Positions 29,793-37,750 of a DNA stretch of 40,205 bases are shown one piece after another. The position numbers and the translations under genes were made by a program. Positions within the stretch are counted from its first letter, which is position 1. Each line of letters opens with the position of its first letter. Below the pieces are notes generated by a model. That model was not told the DNA's origin. It saw only the letters and a program-made list of their open reading frames with translations, and searched no databases. This DNA is from a virus: positions 1 through 40,205 of IMG/VR virus record IMGVR_UViG_3300032322_002926, one strand, 5' to 3'.

Positions 29793-32440
29793 AGCGTTTC
29801 TTCTTCTACATCCTCTATTTTCTCATCAGTCTTCTTATCCAGAACATCTCCGTAATGAATACGCCACTCCTCTTTGTTCAAACCAACCTCCACGATGGAC
29901 GGATACTTCTCATACTTCTGATCTGAAGCACGACATGCGATATTTACAACCCGCAGTCCACGCCTTTGCTCCTTGAATTTGTAGACATTCAGCTGGAGCT
30001 GGTGAACACAAACGTCCATCAACAGGGTTTCAAATCGGCTTCTGCCAAGGATGTTGCTGTTGGAAGCCCGAGAAAACTCACAGTAACTGGGGTAAAGGAA
30101 TTTGTCCCATGACGCATAAACCGTTGAAGTTCCCGGCGCCGAGTGCTTCGCCAAGCCAATCGGAGTCGAAATACCTGGATCAAACACCACACAATGCTCC
30201 ATCCAATCCATGATTTGATTGGATTTGAGGATCTGTTCCCTATGATGCTTGGCAAAAAATGCAACTTTTTTAGTTGTTTCCATTAAATATTCCCTCATTT
30301 CCGCCTCATTCATATCAAGAACCCAATTCACCAGTCCAGGGAGAAGAGATGCAAAATCCCCGAACGGATGTCCGTTATCGTCCATGTCAATGAGGATTCT
30401 TTGCTCAGCAGAGCTGCCAGTAAAAGGCTTGTCAAAAGGAATGGTGAGGCGACGACGAGCCAAACCAGAAGTCGGATCAGTGGTTTGAATGGGTTCATTA
30501 GCAGTGATAATGACCAGCCCGTTGAACTTGAAGGGCTTCTGTGAACCAGCCTGGAACTTGCGCTCCTTACGGATCAAGTCACGACCGGTGACTGCCTTGA
30601 GGACAGAAACCGAGCCACCATATCGCTCCACATCATTGAATAGCAATAGTTTTTTCTTATAGAGGTTCGCAGTTTCAAAGCGGTTCTTCTCCAGATGCTC
30701 CAGCGACGAGATCATGGCGTTCTCATCACCGACCAAGGCATGGGCCAGGTTGGCATAAGTTGACTTACCGGACTTGCCGGGGCCAACGATCTCAACAAAC
30801 TTTTGTATTTCCGAGTGGCTCAGCAGCACCGCCCGCAACCAAGCCCTCAGAACCTGGACACGACCCCAGCTTCCGTTTTGTGCATTTTTTAACCATTTAA
30901 TGATTGGTTCACAAGTTGCGCTCGGGTCGTACTCATAGGGCAACTGTTGCGTCATGTACATTTCCCGATCAAACGCCAGCAGCTCCCTGGACTCAACCTC
31001 CAAAATCCCGTTGGTGAATAGCAGGTATTCGTTGCCTTCATACCAGTCGTCATAAATTGTTGAAATCCGGAGTTGCTCCATCACGTCGTTGATCAAGTTC
31101 ATGCTGTAGCCTCCAGGCAACGAACCTGATCGCACGTATTCCAACTGATTCTTGATCGAACTCTTCATCTCAATATCAGACACATGAGACCAAACGCCCT
31201 TGTGCCGAAACTCGTAAATGTAAAAAGATCCTTGATTCTCGCTGTACTTCAAGTTCCCCTGGTACAGTCCCAGCACCTTTTCTGTAATGACATCGGATGA
31301 TTCGTTTTTCGGCCCTCCTCTTTTTCCTTTTCTCCCTTCTTGTTCCTGGTCTTGCCACAAACCAAAAGAACTTGTCTCTTGATCCACAGCTTTCTCTACG
31401 GTCTGTAAAGGCACAACAGTCACTCCCATCTGATCAAATCCAATTTCATTTAAAAGACTGGATACACGTTCCAGTGTTGAATCATCTACGCTCATGGCCC
31501 GATGATCTTGCGACGGTTCCCAGCCCTGCTCCTTTGCAACATGGAGCAAAGTCCCAAGTCCCCTGCCACCATCACCACGGCTGAAGGATAGCCAACGCCT
31601 GTGGCACTCACCTTCTTGATATTTGTCCGACTGCTTGGACCACTCATCCCATACGTCCAGGAGTGATTCGTCGGTTTGGTGTAGTGTCTGACCAACGGTG
31701 ATCCAAATGTCATAGTCATCGGCTGCTTCTGGGGGCATACCCCAGGTTGCTTCCGTTGCCAGTTTGATGTCCCGGTCAAGGTCAACAACGCTGTTGATCG
31801 CAAAACCAGGCCCAACAATGCGAGTTGTCTCTTTGGCGGGAACACCTTGCCTGACATTCTTATTGATGATGGCGTTTAGCAGCCAATCCGGAAATTCAGG
31901 CAGACGATCAACCCACTCAAACCCCTGTTCTGAAGCAGTGAAATAACCATCCGTCTCTGGATGCAGGCCCATCAGCACACCTTGGTGCCGACGCCAAAGG
32001 ATCTCTAGCTTTTCACGGTTTGCTTCGCCGTGCCAAGTGTATTTATTTCGTACAAAATGCTTGTGTTTTTCTCGATCTAACTTGTACAGCTTCCGTTCAC
32101 GACCCTCTTTTCCGCTAAGAATTGTCAGCGTTGGAGGAAGGGCTTCGTTAAATGGCTTGCCAGCGATTGATTCGACAAGCGGATAGACGCTCGGTCCATC
32201 AACATCCACCCACACCAAACCATAAGGATGATTAAAAACCGGACCTCCCAATAAGCCAATAGCTTTACATTTGCCAGTTGTGATTTCCTCTTCGATCTCA
32301 CGTACGCTAAACGGTGCGTTCTGCCACCCCTGGACATACGGGTCCTTCTTGGCACCCAGCGGCGTGAGTGGCCAATCCATTGGTATGTAGTCAAGACGGA
32401 TCTCCCCAGGTCGAAGGGCTTGCTGGCTCATGCTGGTCAT
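29789..32440 (-). CDS. Prim-Pol primase fused to SF3 helicase
   Basis: An 883-residue replication protein. Residues 15-200 are an archaeo-eukaryotic prim-pol domain: I-G-L-L-G-G-P, then Y-G-L-V-W-V-D-V-D-G with catalytic Asp79 and Asp81, and T-L-T-I-L-S-G-K-E-G-R. A D5_N-like region follows. Around residues 545-620 lies the SF3 helicase: V-G-P-G-K-S-G-K-S-T (Walker A), L-L-L-F-N-D-V-E-R-Y (Walker B), V-I-I-T-A-N-E-P (motif C) and A-R-R-R-L-T-I-P-F (arginine finger). The layout is that of phage and plasmid replication initiators that both unwind and prime. It starts 4 bases inside the preceding small gene. Confidence 0.9.
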   Translation of the reverse strand: MTSMSQQALRPGEIRLDYIPMDWPLTPLGAKKDPYVQGWQNAPFSVREIEEEITTGKCKAIGLLGGPVFNHPYGLVWVDVDGPSVYPLVESIAGKPFNEALPPTLTILSGKEGRERKLYKLDREKHKHFVRNKYTWHGEANREKLEILWRRHQGVLMGLHPETDGYFTASEQGFEWVDRLPEFPDWLLNAIINKNVRQGVPAKETTRIVGPGFAINSVVDLDRDIKLATEATWGMPPEAADDYDIWITVGQTLHQTDESLLDVWDEWSKQSDKYQEGECHRRWLSFSRGDGGRGLGTLLHVAKEQGWEPSQDHRAMSVDDSTLERVSSLLNEIGFDQMGVTVVPLQTVEKAVDQETSSFGLWQDQEQEGRKGKRGGPKNESSDVITEKVLGLYQGNLKYSENQGSFYIYEFRHKGVWSHVSDIEMKSSIKNQLEYVRSGSLPGGYSMNLINDVMEQLRISTIYDDWYEGNEYLLFTNGILEVESRELLAFDREMYMTQQLPYEYDPSATCEPIIKWLKNAQNGSWGRVQVLRAWLRAVLLSHSEIQKFVEIVGPGKSGKSTYANLAHALVGDENAMISSLEHLEKNRFETANLYKKKLLLFNDVERYGGSVSVLKAVTGRDLIRKERKFQAGSQKPFKFNGLVIITANEPIQTTDPTSGLARRRLTIPFDKPFTGSSAEQRILIDMDDNGHPFGDFASLLPGLVNWVLDMNEAEMREYLMETTKKVAFFAKHHREQILKSNQIMDWMEHCVVFDPGISTPIGLAKHSAPGTSTVYASWDKFLYPSYCEFSRASNSNILGRSRFETLLMDVCVHQLQLNVYKFKEQRRGLRVVNIACRASDQKYEKYPSIVEVGLNKEEWRIHYGDVLDKKTDEKIEDVEEETL

Positions 32441-32622
32441 TTGATCTGCTGCGCGACTTCTACTTTAAAATCTTTATCTGCGAAACTCTGCTCTTTCAGT
32501 AACATGAACGCATGAAGGTGCATGTCAGTGGGCAGATAAAAACAATCCCCGTCCACCGCACTTGACATGCGGCGCAGAAGACTATTCATCCACTCACCAA
32601 CGGAAATAACATGGATTTCCAT
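32437..32622 (-). CDS. Small hypothetical protein of the replication operon
   Basis: A 61-residue protein whose stop overlaps the ATG of the primase-helicase gene (ATGA), so the two are coupled. It begins M-E-I-H-V-I-S-V-G-E-W-M-N-S-L-L-R-R and has a D-C-F-Y-L-P-T-D-M-H-L-H-A-F strand-helix pattern. No family recognised; it may assist the helicase. Confidence 0.5.
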   Translation of the reverse strand: MEIHVISVGEWMNSLLRRMSSAVDGDCFYLPTDMHLHAFMLLKEQSFADKDFKVEVAQQIK

Positions 32623-32700
32623 TGGAGTGAAATTTGAATGTTCCTTTATCCTACGGCTGCCAATCCAACGGGATCCTTAGAATTTCCCAAAGATCAATAA

Positions 32701-32712
32701 GTCTCATGAGAC
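32701..32712. repeat. Perfect 12-bp palindrome GTCTCATGAGAC
   Basis: It lies just after the stop of the small gene at 32714-32866 and before the start of the gene at 32622. It has half-sites like those at 27903, 28032 and 28044. Possible protein-binding site or chance. Confidence 0.4.
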
Positions 32713-32713
32713 A

Positions 32714-32866
32714 CTAGATTTCAGCGAACTCTTCAAGACTCCAGTCAATTTCTTCAGCCCTTTCCATGAATCTGTTGTAGATCTTTACCGGATCTTCACC
32801 GGATTCGATTGCGCAAGATGTCGCTGTTGACCAGGAAAGCGACTCATACCTTTCCCTGGGCGTCAT
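32714..32866 (-). CDS. Very small acidic hypothetical protein
   Basis: A 50-residue protein, start M-T-P-R-E-R-Y-E-S-L-S-W chosen for a short 23-base overlap with the upstream gene; a longer frame would overlap it much more. It is helical with an acidic end (I-D-W-S-L-E-E-F-A-E-I). Function unknown. Confidence 0.45.
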   Translation of the reverse strand: MTPRERYESLSWSTATSCAIESGEDPVKIYNRFMERAEEIDWSLEEFAEI

Positions 32867-33137
32867 TTGCTTCCACTTCTTCTTCAGCCTCGACGACCCA
32901 TTTGGCAGCAAGCCGCATTTCCCCTCCAAGAAGCCTTGATTCTCCTGTTTGTAGTTCTTCATTAATTGGTTTTTCTTGATAGGTGGGTTCAAAGCGCTCT
33001 TTGCGTTCAGCCTCTGACTCCCACTGGTTTTCCCATTCGATCATCTTGAGGCGTGCCGTCAGTTTGGCTTCAAACCAAACCTTCTTCCACCACAACAGGA
33101 TCTCAGTCCAGATCTGTTTCCACAAAGGATTCGCCAT
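32844..33137 (-). CDS. Small Trp-rich, charged hypothetical protein
   Basis: A 97-residue protein. Residues 1-40 are amphipathic with many Trp (L-W-K-Q-I-W-T-E-I-L-L-W-W-K-K-V-W-F-E); the rest is Glu/Arg rich. The Trp-rich start may lie on a membrane surface. It overlaps the genes before and after it (35 and 23 bases). No family recognised. Confidence 0.45.
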   Translation of the reverse strand: MANPLWKQIWTEILLWWKKVWFEAKLTARLKMIEWENQWESEAERKERFEPTYQEKPINEELQTGESRLLGGEMRLAAKWVVEAEEEVEANDAQGKV

Positions 33138-33315
33138 CTTTTAAAAATGCGAGAATGCCGTCAACCTTGGCCAACAAATCTGCCATGTATGGTTTCCAAA
33201 TTCTATATCCGGACACCTCTCCATACGGAGCATAAATTTTCCTGGCCTCCAAGAAGTTCTTAATGAGAGTCAGCTCTTCTTCCGTGAAGCTAACAAGGAG
33301 TTCAGCGTCTTCCAT
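33103..33315 (-). CDS. Small hypothetical protein
   Basis: A 70-residue protein beginning M-E-D-A-E-L-L-V-S-F-T-E-E-E-L-T-L-I-K-N-F-L. It is fully helical in appearance with a P-Y-G-E-V turn in the middle. It begins only 3 bases after the nuclease stop, so it is part of the same transcript. Function unknown. Confidence 0.5.
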   Translation of the reverse strand: MEDAELLVSFTEEELTLIKNFLEARKIYAPYGEVSGYRIWKPYMADLLAKVDGILAFLKDGESFVETDLD

Positions 33316-33318
33316 GGC

Positions 33319-34137
33319 TCAGATTAAATCAGGATCATGATCACCGTTTTTTTCTATCTGGGCGTAGTACTCAGCAACAATTTTGTACCAATCTTCCCGC
33401 AACAAATTTAAAAAATTCCTGGAAATCTTAAAGACTTGAGTGCGTACAGGTGTTGAAACCAAGATAGCAGCTTGCTGGACCTTCATTCCAAGCGTCTGTT
33501 CAATCGCCAGGTCATACGCAGCCAACTGCTTACAAGTCTTTTTAAATTTCATGTGACCGCCCAACAGATCCCTCCACTCAGGCGAACCCTTCTCCAAGTC
33601 CTTAGGCCACCTGCGACAGTAGGGTTTGACGCTGGTTTTCAAGTCAGCAAGAGTGAGCTTATTGCCAACCACACCAATGATGTCAGGAGCGCCAGCCCAT
33701 GCCCGCCCTTCAGCATCGCAACCCCACACGCGAGCCACGTCATCAGAACCGATAGTAAAATCAAACTTGTCAAGTATCGGTGATTCCGCCCAAAGGACCT
33801 CCGAGAACTGGTCCAGTATCGGCGGCATTCCCGCCCAAAAATCCTTGTAATCTTCGGGAATTTCTGGAGCTTTATTCCCCTTAAGGTACTGTTCCATCCC
33901 ATAATGAACTGCCGTCCCCCGCTCTGCAGCGGCTTCTTTAACTCCAGGGTTTGCCTTGGACCACATCTCCAGCTTTCTTTTGTTTGCTTCTGACGCAGTC
34001 TCTGAGATAATTGTTGTCACCGATGGAGCTGGCCCCTGTGGCAACGGAGTGACATAGTGGCGTTTTCCGTTTAACGTAATTCGAGCCGGACCCTTATTCA
34101 AATGGTCCAACTTGTCTCGCCAGTTGTTAGCCGCCAC
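33319..34137 (-). CDS. PD-(D/E)XK nuclease, RecB/Cas4-like
   Basis: A 272-residue protein with the RecB-family core: R-G-T-A-V-H (residues 73-78), a Glu near 118, G-A-P-D-I-I-G (149-155) with Asp152, L-A-D-L-K-T-S (163-169) with Asp165 and Lys167, and the Q-x-x-x-Y motif C-K-Q-L-A-A-Y-D-L (Gln204, Tyr208). Phage enzymes of this type act in recombination, DNA-end processing or host-DNA breakdown. It is the first gene of the minus-strand replication block, reading from the divergent region at 34138-34188. Confidence 0.85.
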   Translation of the reverse strand: MAANNWRDKLDHLNKGPARITLNGKRHYVTPLPQGPAPSVTTIISETASEANKRKLEMWSKANPGVKEAAAERGTAVHYGMEQYLKGNKAPEIPEDYKDFWAGMPPILDQFSEVLWAESPILDKFDFTIGSDDVARVWGCDAEGRAWAGAPDIIGVVGNKLTLADLKTSVKPYCRRWPKDLEKGSPEWRDLLGGHMKFKKTCKQLAAYDLAIEQTLGMKVQQAAILVSTPVRTQVFKISRNFLNLLREDWYKIVAEYYAQIEKNGDHDPDLI

Positions 34138-34143
34138 AAAAGG

Positions 34144-34171
34144 TTTTGTATATTATTAAAAGTATACAAAA
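34144..34171. promoter_or_regulatory. Inverted repeat in a divergent intergenic region, likely operator/promoter
   Basis: TTTTGTATA (34144-34152) and TATACAAAA (34163-34171) are a perfect 9-bp inverted repeat with a 10-base AT-rich spacer. It sits in the 51-base gap between the replication block (minus) and the photosynthesis/sugar block (plus). The TATA-rich arms could serve as -10 boxes in both directions. Confidence 0.55.
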
Positions 34172-34188
34172 TAATTAATGGAATTGAA

Positions 34189-34293
34189 ATGGGTGGTTTT
34201 GTATACAGCATCCTGGCCGTACTGGGAGCTATCCTTATTGTCGTAGGTATTGATGCCTACATCTTTATTCAGGAAATTGCATCCAGACAATGA
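34189..34293 (+). CDS. 34-residue single-pass membrane peptide
   Basis: A mini-protein beginning M-G-G-F-V-Y, with a transmembrane helix (S-I-L-A-V-L-G-A-I-L-I-V-V-G-I-D-A-Y) and a short polar tail. Its stop overlaps the ATG of the HLIP gene (ATGA). In size and form it resembles the small single-helix subunits of photosystems or cytochrome b6f, but I cannot identify it as any of them. Coupling to an HLIP suggests a thylakoid membrane partner. Confidence 0.5.
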   Translation: MGGFVYSILAVLGAILIVVGIDAYIFIQEIASRQ

Positions 34294-34538
34294 ACAAAAT
34301 TCTTCTGAGCATCCGAGGTTACGTATCGTGCCTGGGGTGGTTGTTTGCCGTTGCCTTCAAATGGATACTGGAAGAGTTGCCTGACATTAAATTCTGGGAA
34401 AGGCACACAGACCTGGACGACCACCTTTGGTATGCCGAACGCGTTAACGGACGTATTGCGATGCTGGTGCTGACAACCATCTTGATCTTAGAATTAGTCT
34501 CAGATAGATCAATTTGGGATATCATTCATGTCAGCTAA
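34290..34538 (+). CDS. hli: High-light-inducible (HLIP) chlorophyll-binding protein
   Basis: An 82-residue protein. Residues 49-57 (A-E-R-V-N-G-R-I-A-M) are the chlorophyll-binding motif of HLIPs/CAB proteins, followed by a transmembrane helix (L-V-L-T-T-I-L-I-L-E-L). HLIPs bind chlorophyll and carotenoid and protect photosystems; phage copies are thought to keep photosynthesis going in infected cells. The usual Gly two residues after A-M is Val here. Residues 10-30 form a second hydrophobic stretch (L-G-W-L-F-A-V-A-F-K-W-I-L), absent from the short phage HLIPs, so this one may span the membrane twice or dimerise differently. Confidence 0.88.
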   Translation: MNKILLSIRGYVSCLGWLFAVAFKWILEELPDIKFWERHTDLDDHLWYAERVNGRIAMLVLTTILILELVSDRSIWDIIHVS

Positions 34539-34689
34539 CATAACCAGATTTTATTTTGATTTTGACGAAGACTGCAGAACGGGTTGCTTCTTGGGACTTG
34601 CCTTTGAAGATGTCGACAACTCCGATGTAGAAGAATACGAAAAAAAATTAAAAGAAAAAGACGTGCAATATATCAAGATTCCCCTTTAA
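34528..34689 (+). CDS. Very small acidic hypothetical protein
   Basis: A 53-residue protein overlapping the end of the HLIP gene by 11 bases. R-F-Y-F-D-F-D-E-D-C and V-E-E-Y-E-K-K-L-K-E-K-D give a strand-helix pattern; it ends Y-I-K-I-P-L. Function unknown. Tight packing with the HLIP suggests co-expression. Confidence 0.5.
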   Translation: MSANITRFYFDFDEDCRTGCFLGLAFEDVDNSDVEEYEKKLKEKDVQYIKIPL

Positions 34690-34716
34690 TATCGAAGGAG
34701 TTCTTTCGGTTGACAC

Positions 34717-35451
34717 GTGTCTATCGAACTTTTAGCAACGGCGGTTGTCAGCAATGACGATGATTTATGGCAGCATTACACTTCGGTAGATCACCCGGTC
34801 GAGCGATACGTCATCGTTAACAATTCCGAGGGGCGCTTCCCCGATGTCGAACACACCCTTGGCAATATTCTCAATGGTTGCAACCCCTGCATTGAAGAAG
34901 TTGTAATTATTAACAATCGTCTTAACGCAGGTTTTGGCGGTGCGGTCAATCAGATCATCAAACAAAACTTCGACTGCAACTACTGGTTTATTACCAATGA
35001 TGACTGGCATGTTGCGCCCGGTGAACTAAAGCGTTTGGACGAACGCCTTGAGGATGATTTCGTTGGTCTTCTCTGTGACGGAACAGATGCCAACGGTTAT
35101 TCAGCCTTTGTTATGAGCAATGAGATGGTGTCGAAAGTTGGGTTGATGGACGAAAATTTCTACCCCGCTTATTGCGAAGACAACGACCACCGCTACCGCA
35201 TGAAGCTTGCTGGTTTGTCCTGGGAGAAGTTTCCGTTGAAAGCAGAGCACAATATCAGCAGCACTCTGCACAACAACCCACAATTTGAGGAGCGGAATCA
35301 GTTTACATTCCGTCGTAACGTTGAGTATTACATTGAGAAATGGGGTGGCGATCGAGGCCAAGAAAAGTATGTCTCCCCTTTTGGATCAGGCGCCCCGCTT
35401 GATTATTGGCCGTATCGACCAGACCGAATCTACGAACAAACATGGATGTGA
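34717..35451 (+). CDS. Glycosyltransferase, GT-A fold (family 2-like)
   Basis: A 244-residue protein started by GTG, chosen for AAGGAG upstream and the sensible S-I-E-L-L-A-T-A-V-V-S-N strand. It contains I-N-N-R-L-N-A-G-F-G-G-A-V-N-Q, typical of rhamnosyl-type GT2 enzymes, and F-I-T-N-D-D-W-H-V with the DxD-like metal site, then F-Y-P-A-Y-C-E-D-N-D-H-R-Y-R-M, the acceptor-side acidic motif. It opens the sugar cassette and should add a sugar from a nucleotide donor. Confidence 0.75.
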   Translation: MSIELLATAVVSNDDDLWQHYTSVDHPVERYVIVNNSEGRFPDVEHTLGNILNGCNPCIEEVVIINNRLNAGFGGAVNQIIKQNFDCNYWFITNDDWHVAPGELKRLDERLEDDFVGLLCDGTDANGYSAFVMSNEMVSKVGLMDENFYPAYCEDNDHRYRMKLAGLSWEKFPLKAEHNISSTLHNNPQFEERNQFTFRRNVEYYIEKWGGDRGQEKYVSPFGSGAPLDYWPYRPDRIYEQTWM

Positions 35452-35452
35452 C

Positions 35453-35920
35453 ATGGAAGACGTAACGTATCTTTTAGCGGAAGTCGACACACACGACAAG
35501 GCCGAAACCCTTCGCCTTATTCGTAACGAATGTTGCACTTTCATGACAAATAACACGGAAAAGATCAGCTCCGAACAACAACAAAACTGGTATGAATCCC
35601 TGGACCGCAGCCAGATGATTCCATATCTATTTGTTGAGAACGCGGCAGGCGTGTGTTTTTTCCCCGTTGGTTATGGCCTCATTCGCTCCAAAGAAGCAGT
35701 CACCCTTCTCACTGGGGGTCTCAAGGAAAATCAAAGAAACAAAGGACTTGGTGTCGAGTTGTTTCTCTGTTTAATTGACAAGGCAAAAGAAACCTGGGAC
35801 CAGCCAATCCATTTGGAAGTGCGTCTTGATAATCCAAGGGCCCAAAAGCTTTATCAAAACTTAGGCTTTGAGCCGCTTTATTACACAAACAACACCATGT
35901 ACATGGAGCTAGTCGAATGA
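35453..35920 (+). CDS. GNAT-family N-acetyltransferase
   Basis: A 155-residue protein. Acetyl-CoA-binding motif A is Q-R-N-K-G-L-G-V-E-L-F-L (residues 94-105), preceded by the strand L-L-T-G-G-L; motif B is N-P-R-A-Q-K-L-Y-Q-N-L-G-F-E (128-141). The start lies 1 base after the stop of the glycosyltransferase and the end overlaps the next ATG, so it belongs to the sugar cassette. It may acetylate the amino group made by the aminotransferase nearby, as WecD-type enzymes do. Substrate is inferred from context. Confidence 0.8.
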   Translation: MEDVTYLLAEVDTHDKAETLRLIRNECCTFMTNNTEKISSEQQQNWYESLDRSQMIPYLFVENAAGVCFFPVGYGLIRSKEAVTLLTGGLKENQRNKGLGVELFLCLIDKAKETWDQPIHLEVRLDNPRAQKLYQNLGFEPLYYTNNTMYMELVE

Positions 35921-36627
35921 AAGTCTCAATTCTGATGGCTTATTTTGAGCGCCCCAACATGGTCCGGTTTGGGCTGAAGTCATTGCGCGACCAGACGTAT
36001 CAAGACTGGGAACTAATCTTTGTGGATGACAGTAGTCAGATCCCCGGAGAACCGGTCGTCCGCGAAATGCTTCCCAACGATTTACACAAAGTTAAGTTTT
36101 ACAACACGAACGATCCGCATAAAGCAGAGCGAGGGAGCATCTTTGGCAAGTTCTGGAATGAAGGCTTGCTCTCCGGCGACTCAGATATTGCCCTCATGCT
36201 GTGCGATGACGATGCCTTATACCCGACGCACCTTGCGTCCCTCGTTGAATGGTATCTGGACAACCCCGAAAAGCAGTATTCATATGGGCATGTTGTTCCC
36301 TTCAATCCTTTTGAAACCAAATCCCTGGCGGGGATAAAGGACAATACCGACTGGTGGCTTAATAAAACAGGAGACATTAACCCTGTTTGTCAGGTGGATG
36401 CAAGCCAAGTGTCCTGGCGGACAAACGTATTTCGTCATCAGGATGTTCGTTTTCCCTTTCCCAAGACCATGAACTTAGATGAAGCTTTATATGGTCAATT
36501 GTTTGCCGCCTGTGGACCGTGTCCTTTTAACGGTTTAATTACTCAATACAAGGCTATTCATTCCGAACAGCTTGGCAGTAGACACGACCATTACAATACG
36601 AGGGATATACCGCATGTGCCGACGTGA
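35917..36627 (+). CDS. Family 2 glycosyltransferase
   Basis: A 236-residue GT-A enzyme: M-K-V-S-I-L-M-A-Y-F-E-R-P at the start, S-L-R-D-Q-T-Y-Q-D-W-E-L-I-F-V-D-D-S-S (nucleotide-binding Asp pair), and A-L-M-L-C-D-D-D-A-L-Y-P (metal-binding DxD). The C-terminus has a T-M-N-L-D-E-A-L-Y acceptor-side stretch. Its ATG overlaps the stop of the GNAT gene (ATGA) and its stop overlaps the GTG of the aminotransferase, so translation is coupled across the cassette. Confidence 0.85.
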   Translation: MKVSILMAYFERPNMVRFGLKSLRDQTYQDWELIFVDDSSQIPGEPVVREMLPNDLHKVKFYNTNDPHKAERGSIFGKFWNEGLLSGDSDIALMLCDDDALYPTHLASLVEWYLDNPEKQYSYGHVVPFNPFETKSLAGIKDNTDWWLNKTGDINPVCQVDASQVSWRTNVFRHQDVRFPFPKTMNLDEALYGQLFAACGPCPFNGLITQYKAIHSEQLGSRHDHYNTRDIPHVPT

Positions 36628-37715
36628 TTCCTTTGTTTAAAGTCCGTATGTCCGAGGAGGCATCGACTGCGGTCGGTGAAGTCTTGAATTCCGGCTTTAT
36701 TGGACAAGGCCAACGCGTGGAAGAGTTTGAAGATCTTCTTCAGGAAGAGTTAAATACTGACGTTCGCCCCATCACGGTCAACTCTTGTACCAGTGCCATC
36801 GACCTGGCGCTCCACTTGTGTGAAGTACGCCCTGGCGACGAAGTTATCTCCACACCACAAACGTGCTTTGCCAGTCAGGTGGGCATCCTTCACCGCCACG
36901 CCTGGATCAAGTGGGCTGACATTGACCCTGAAACGGGATTGATTTGTCCAAAGAGCGTCGAAAAATTAATTTCCCCAAATACGAAAGCTATCGTCGCTGT
37001 CAATTGGGCGGGCAAGTTCTGCGATTACAAAGCTCTTAAGTCCTTTGGCATTCCTGTTATCGAAGATGCGGCACACACCTGGGATTGTTTTCTGGCAGAA
37101 CCCGTTGAACGTGGCGACTACCGCTGCTACAGCTTCCAAGCGATTAAGTTCTTGACATGTGCTGATGGCGGCCTGCTTATCACACCCAAGGACAAGGAGG
37201 AAAGAGCACGCCTACTGCGTTGGTACGGCCTGGATCGGACAAAGAATGAATCATTTCGCTGCACCCAAAACATCCAAGAGGCTGGCTTTAAGTATCACAT
37301 GAACGATGTATCAGCAGCAATTGGTATAGCCAATATCCAGGTTGCGTGTGATTCAGTGCTTAAGCACCGAAAGAATGCAGAATTTTATTGTGATTCCCTA
37401 AAGGATTGCCAAGCCATCAAGGTTCTTCCCTACGACACCGACTGCTCCTACTGGCTGTATTCAGTCCTGGTGCAAAAAGGAACCAAGGATCAGTTCATTG
37501 CCTACCTCAAGGACAACGGCATTACTGCAAGCCCTGTCCATCATCGCAATGACAACTACGAATGCACACTCCGCTTTAAAAGAGATGACCTACCTGGCGT
37601 CGATGCGTTTTACCGACAACAAGTCAGCATTCCTGTCGGCTGGTGGCTAGACCACAATGAGTGTTCCCACATTGTCAACACCATTCAGAAGTACGACATC
37701 TACCACTGCGCCTGA
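36624..37715 (+). CDS. DegT/DnrJ/EryC1-family sugar aminotransferase
   Basis: A 363-residue PLP enzyme that should put an amino group on a nucleotide keto-sugar. Signature parts: S-G-F-I-G-Q-G (residues 23-29), S-C-T-S-A-I-D-L-A-L (54-63), V-I-E-D-A-A-H with Asp148 for the PLP ring, and S-F-Q-A-I-K-F-L-T with Lys175 for the Schiff base, followed by D-G-G. Its length is normal for the family. The start is GTG, overlapping the previous stop. The RmlB-like enzyme downstream could make its substrate and the GNAT could acetylate its product. Confidence 0.9.
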   Translation: MIPLFKVRMSEEASTAVGEVLNSGFIGQGQRVEEFEDLLQEELNTDVRPITVNSCTSAIDLALHLCEVRPGDEVISTPQTCFASQVGILHRHAWIKWADIDPETGLICPKSVEKLISPNTKAIVAVNWAGKFCDYKALKSFGIPVIEDAAHTWDCFLAEPVERGDYRCYSFQAIKFLTCADGGLLITPKDKEERARLLRWYGLDRTKNESFRCTQNIQEAGFKYHMNDVSAAIGIANIQVACDSVLKHRKNAEFYCDSLKDCQAIKVLPYDTDCSYWLYSVLVQKGTKDQFIAYLKDNGITASPVHHRNDNYECTLRFKRDDLPGVDAFYRQQVSIPVGWWLDHNECSHIVNTIQKYDIYHCA

Positions 37716-37750
37716 ATCTGGTGCATAATACTTTTATCAACGAAACCACA

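Noticed and set aside
37661-37750. Longer N-terminus for the dehydratase
   Set aside because: The 30 extra codons overlap the aminotransferase gene, and SDR enzymes begin just before the T-G-G-x-G-F motif as the ATG at 37751 gives.
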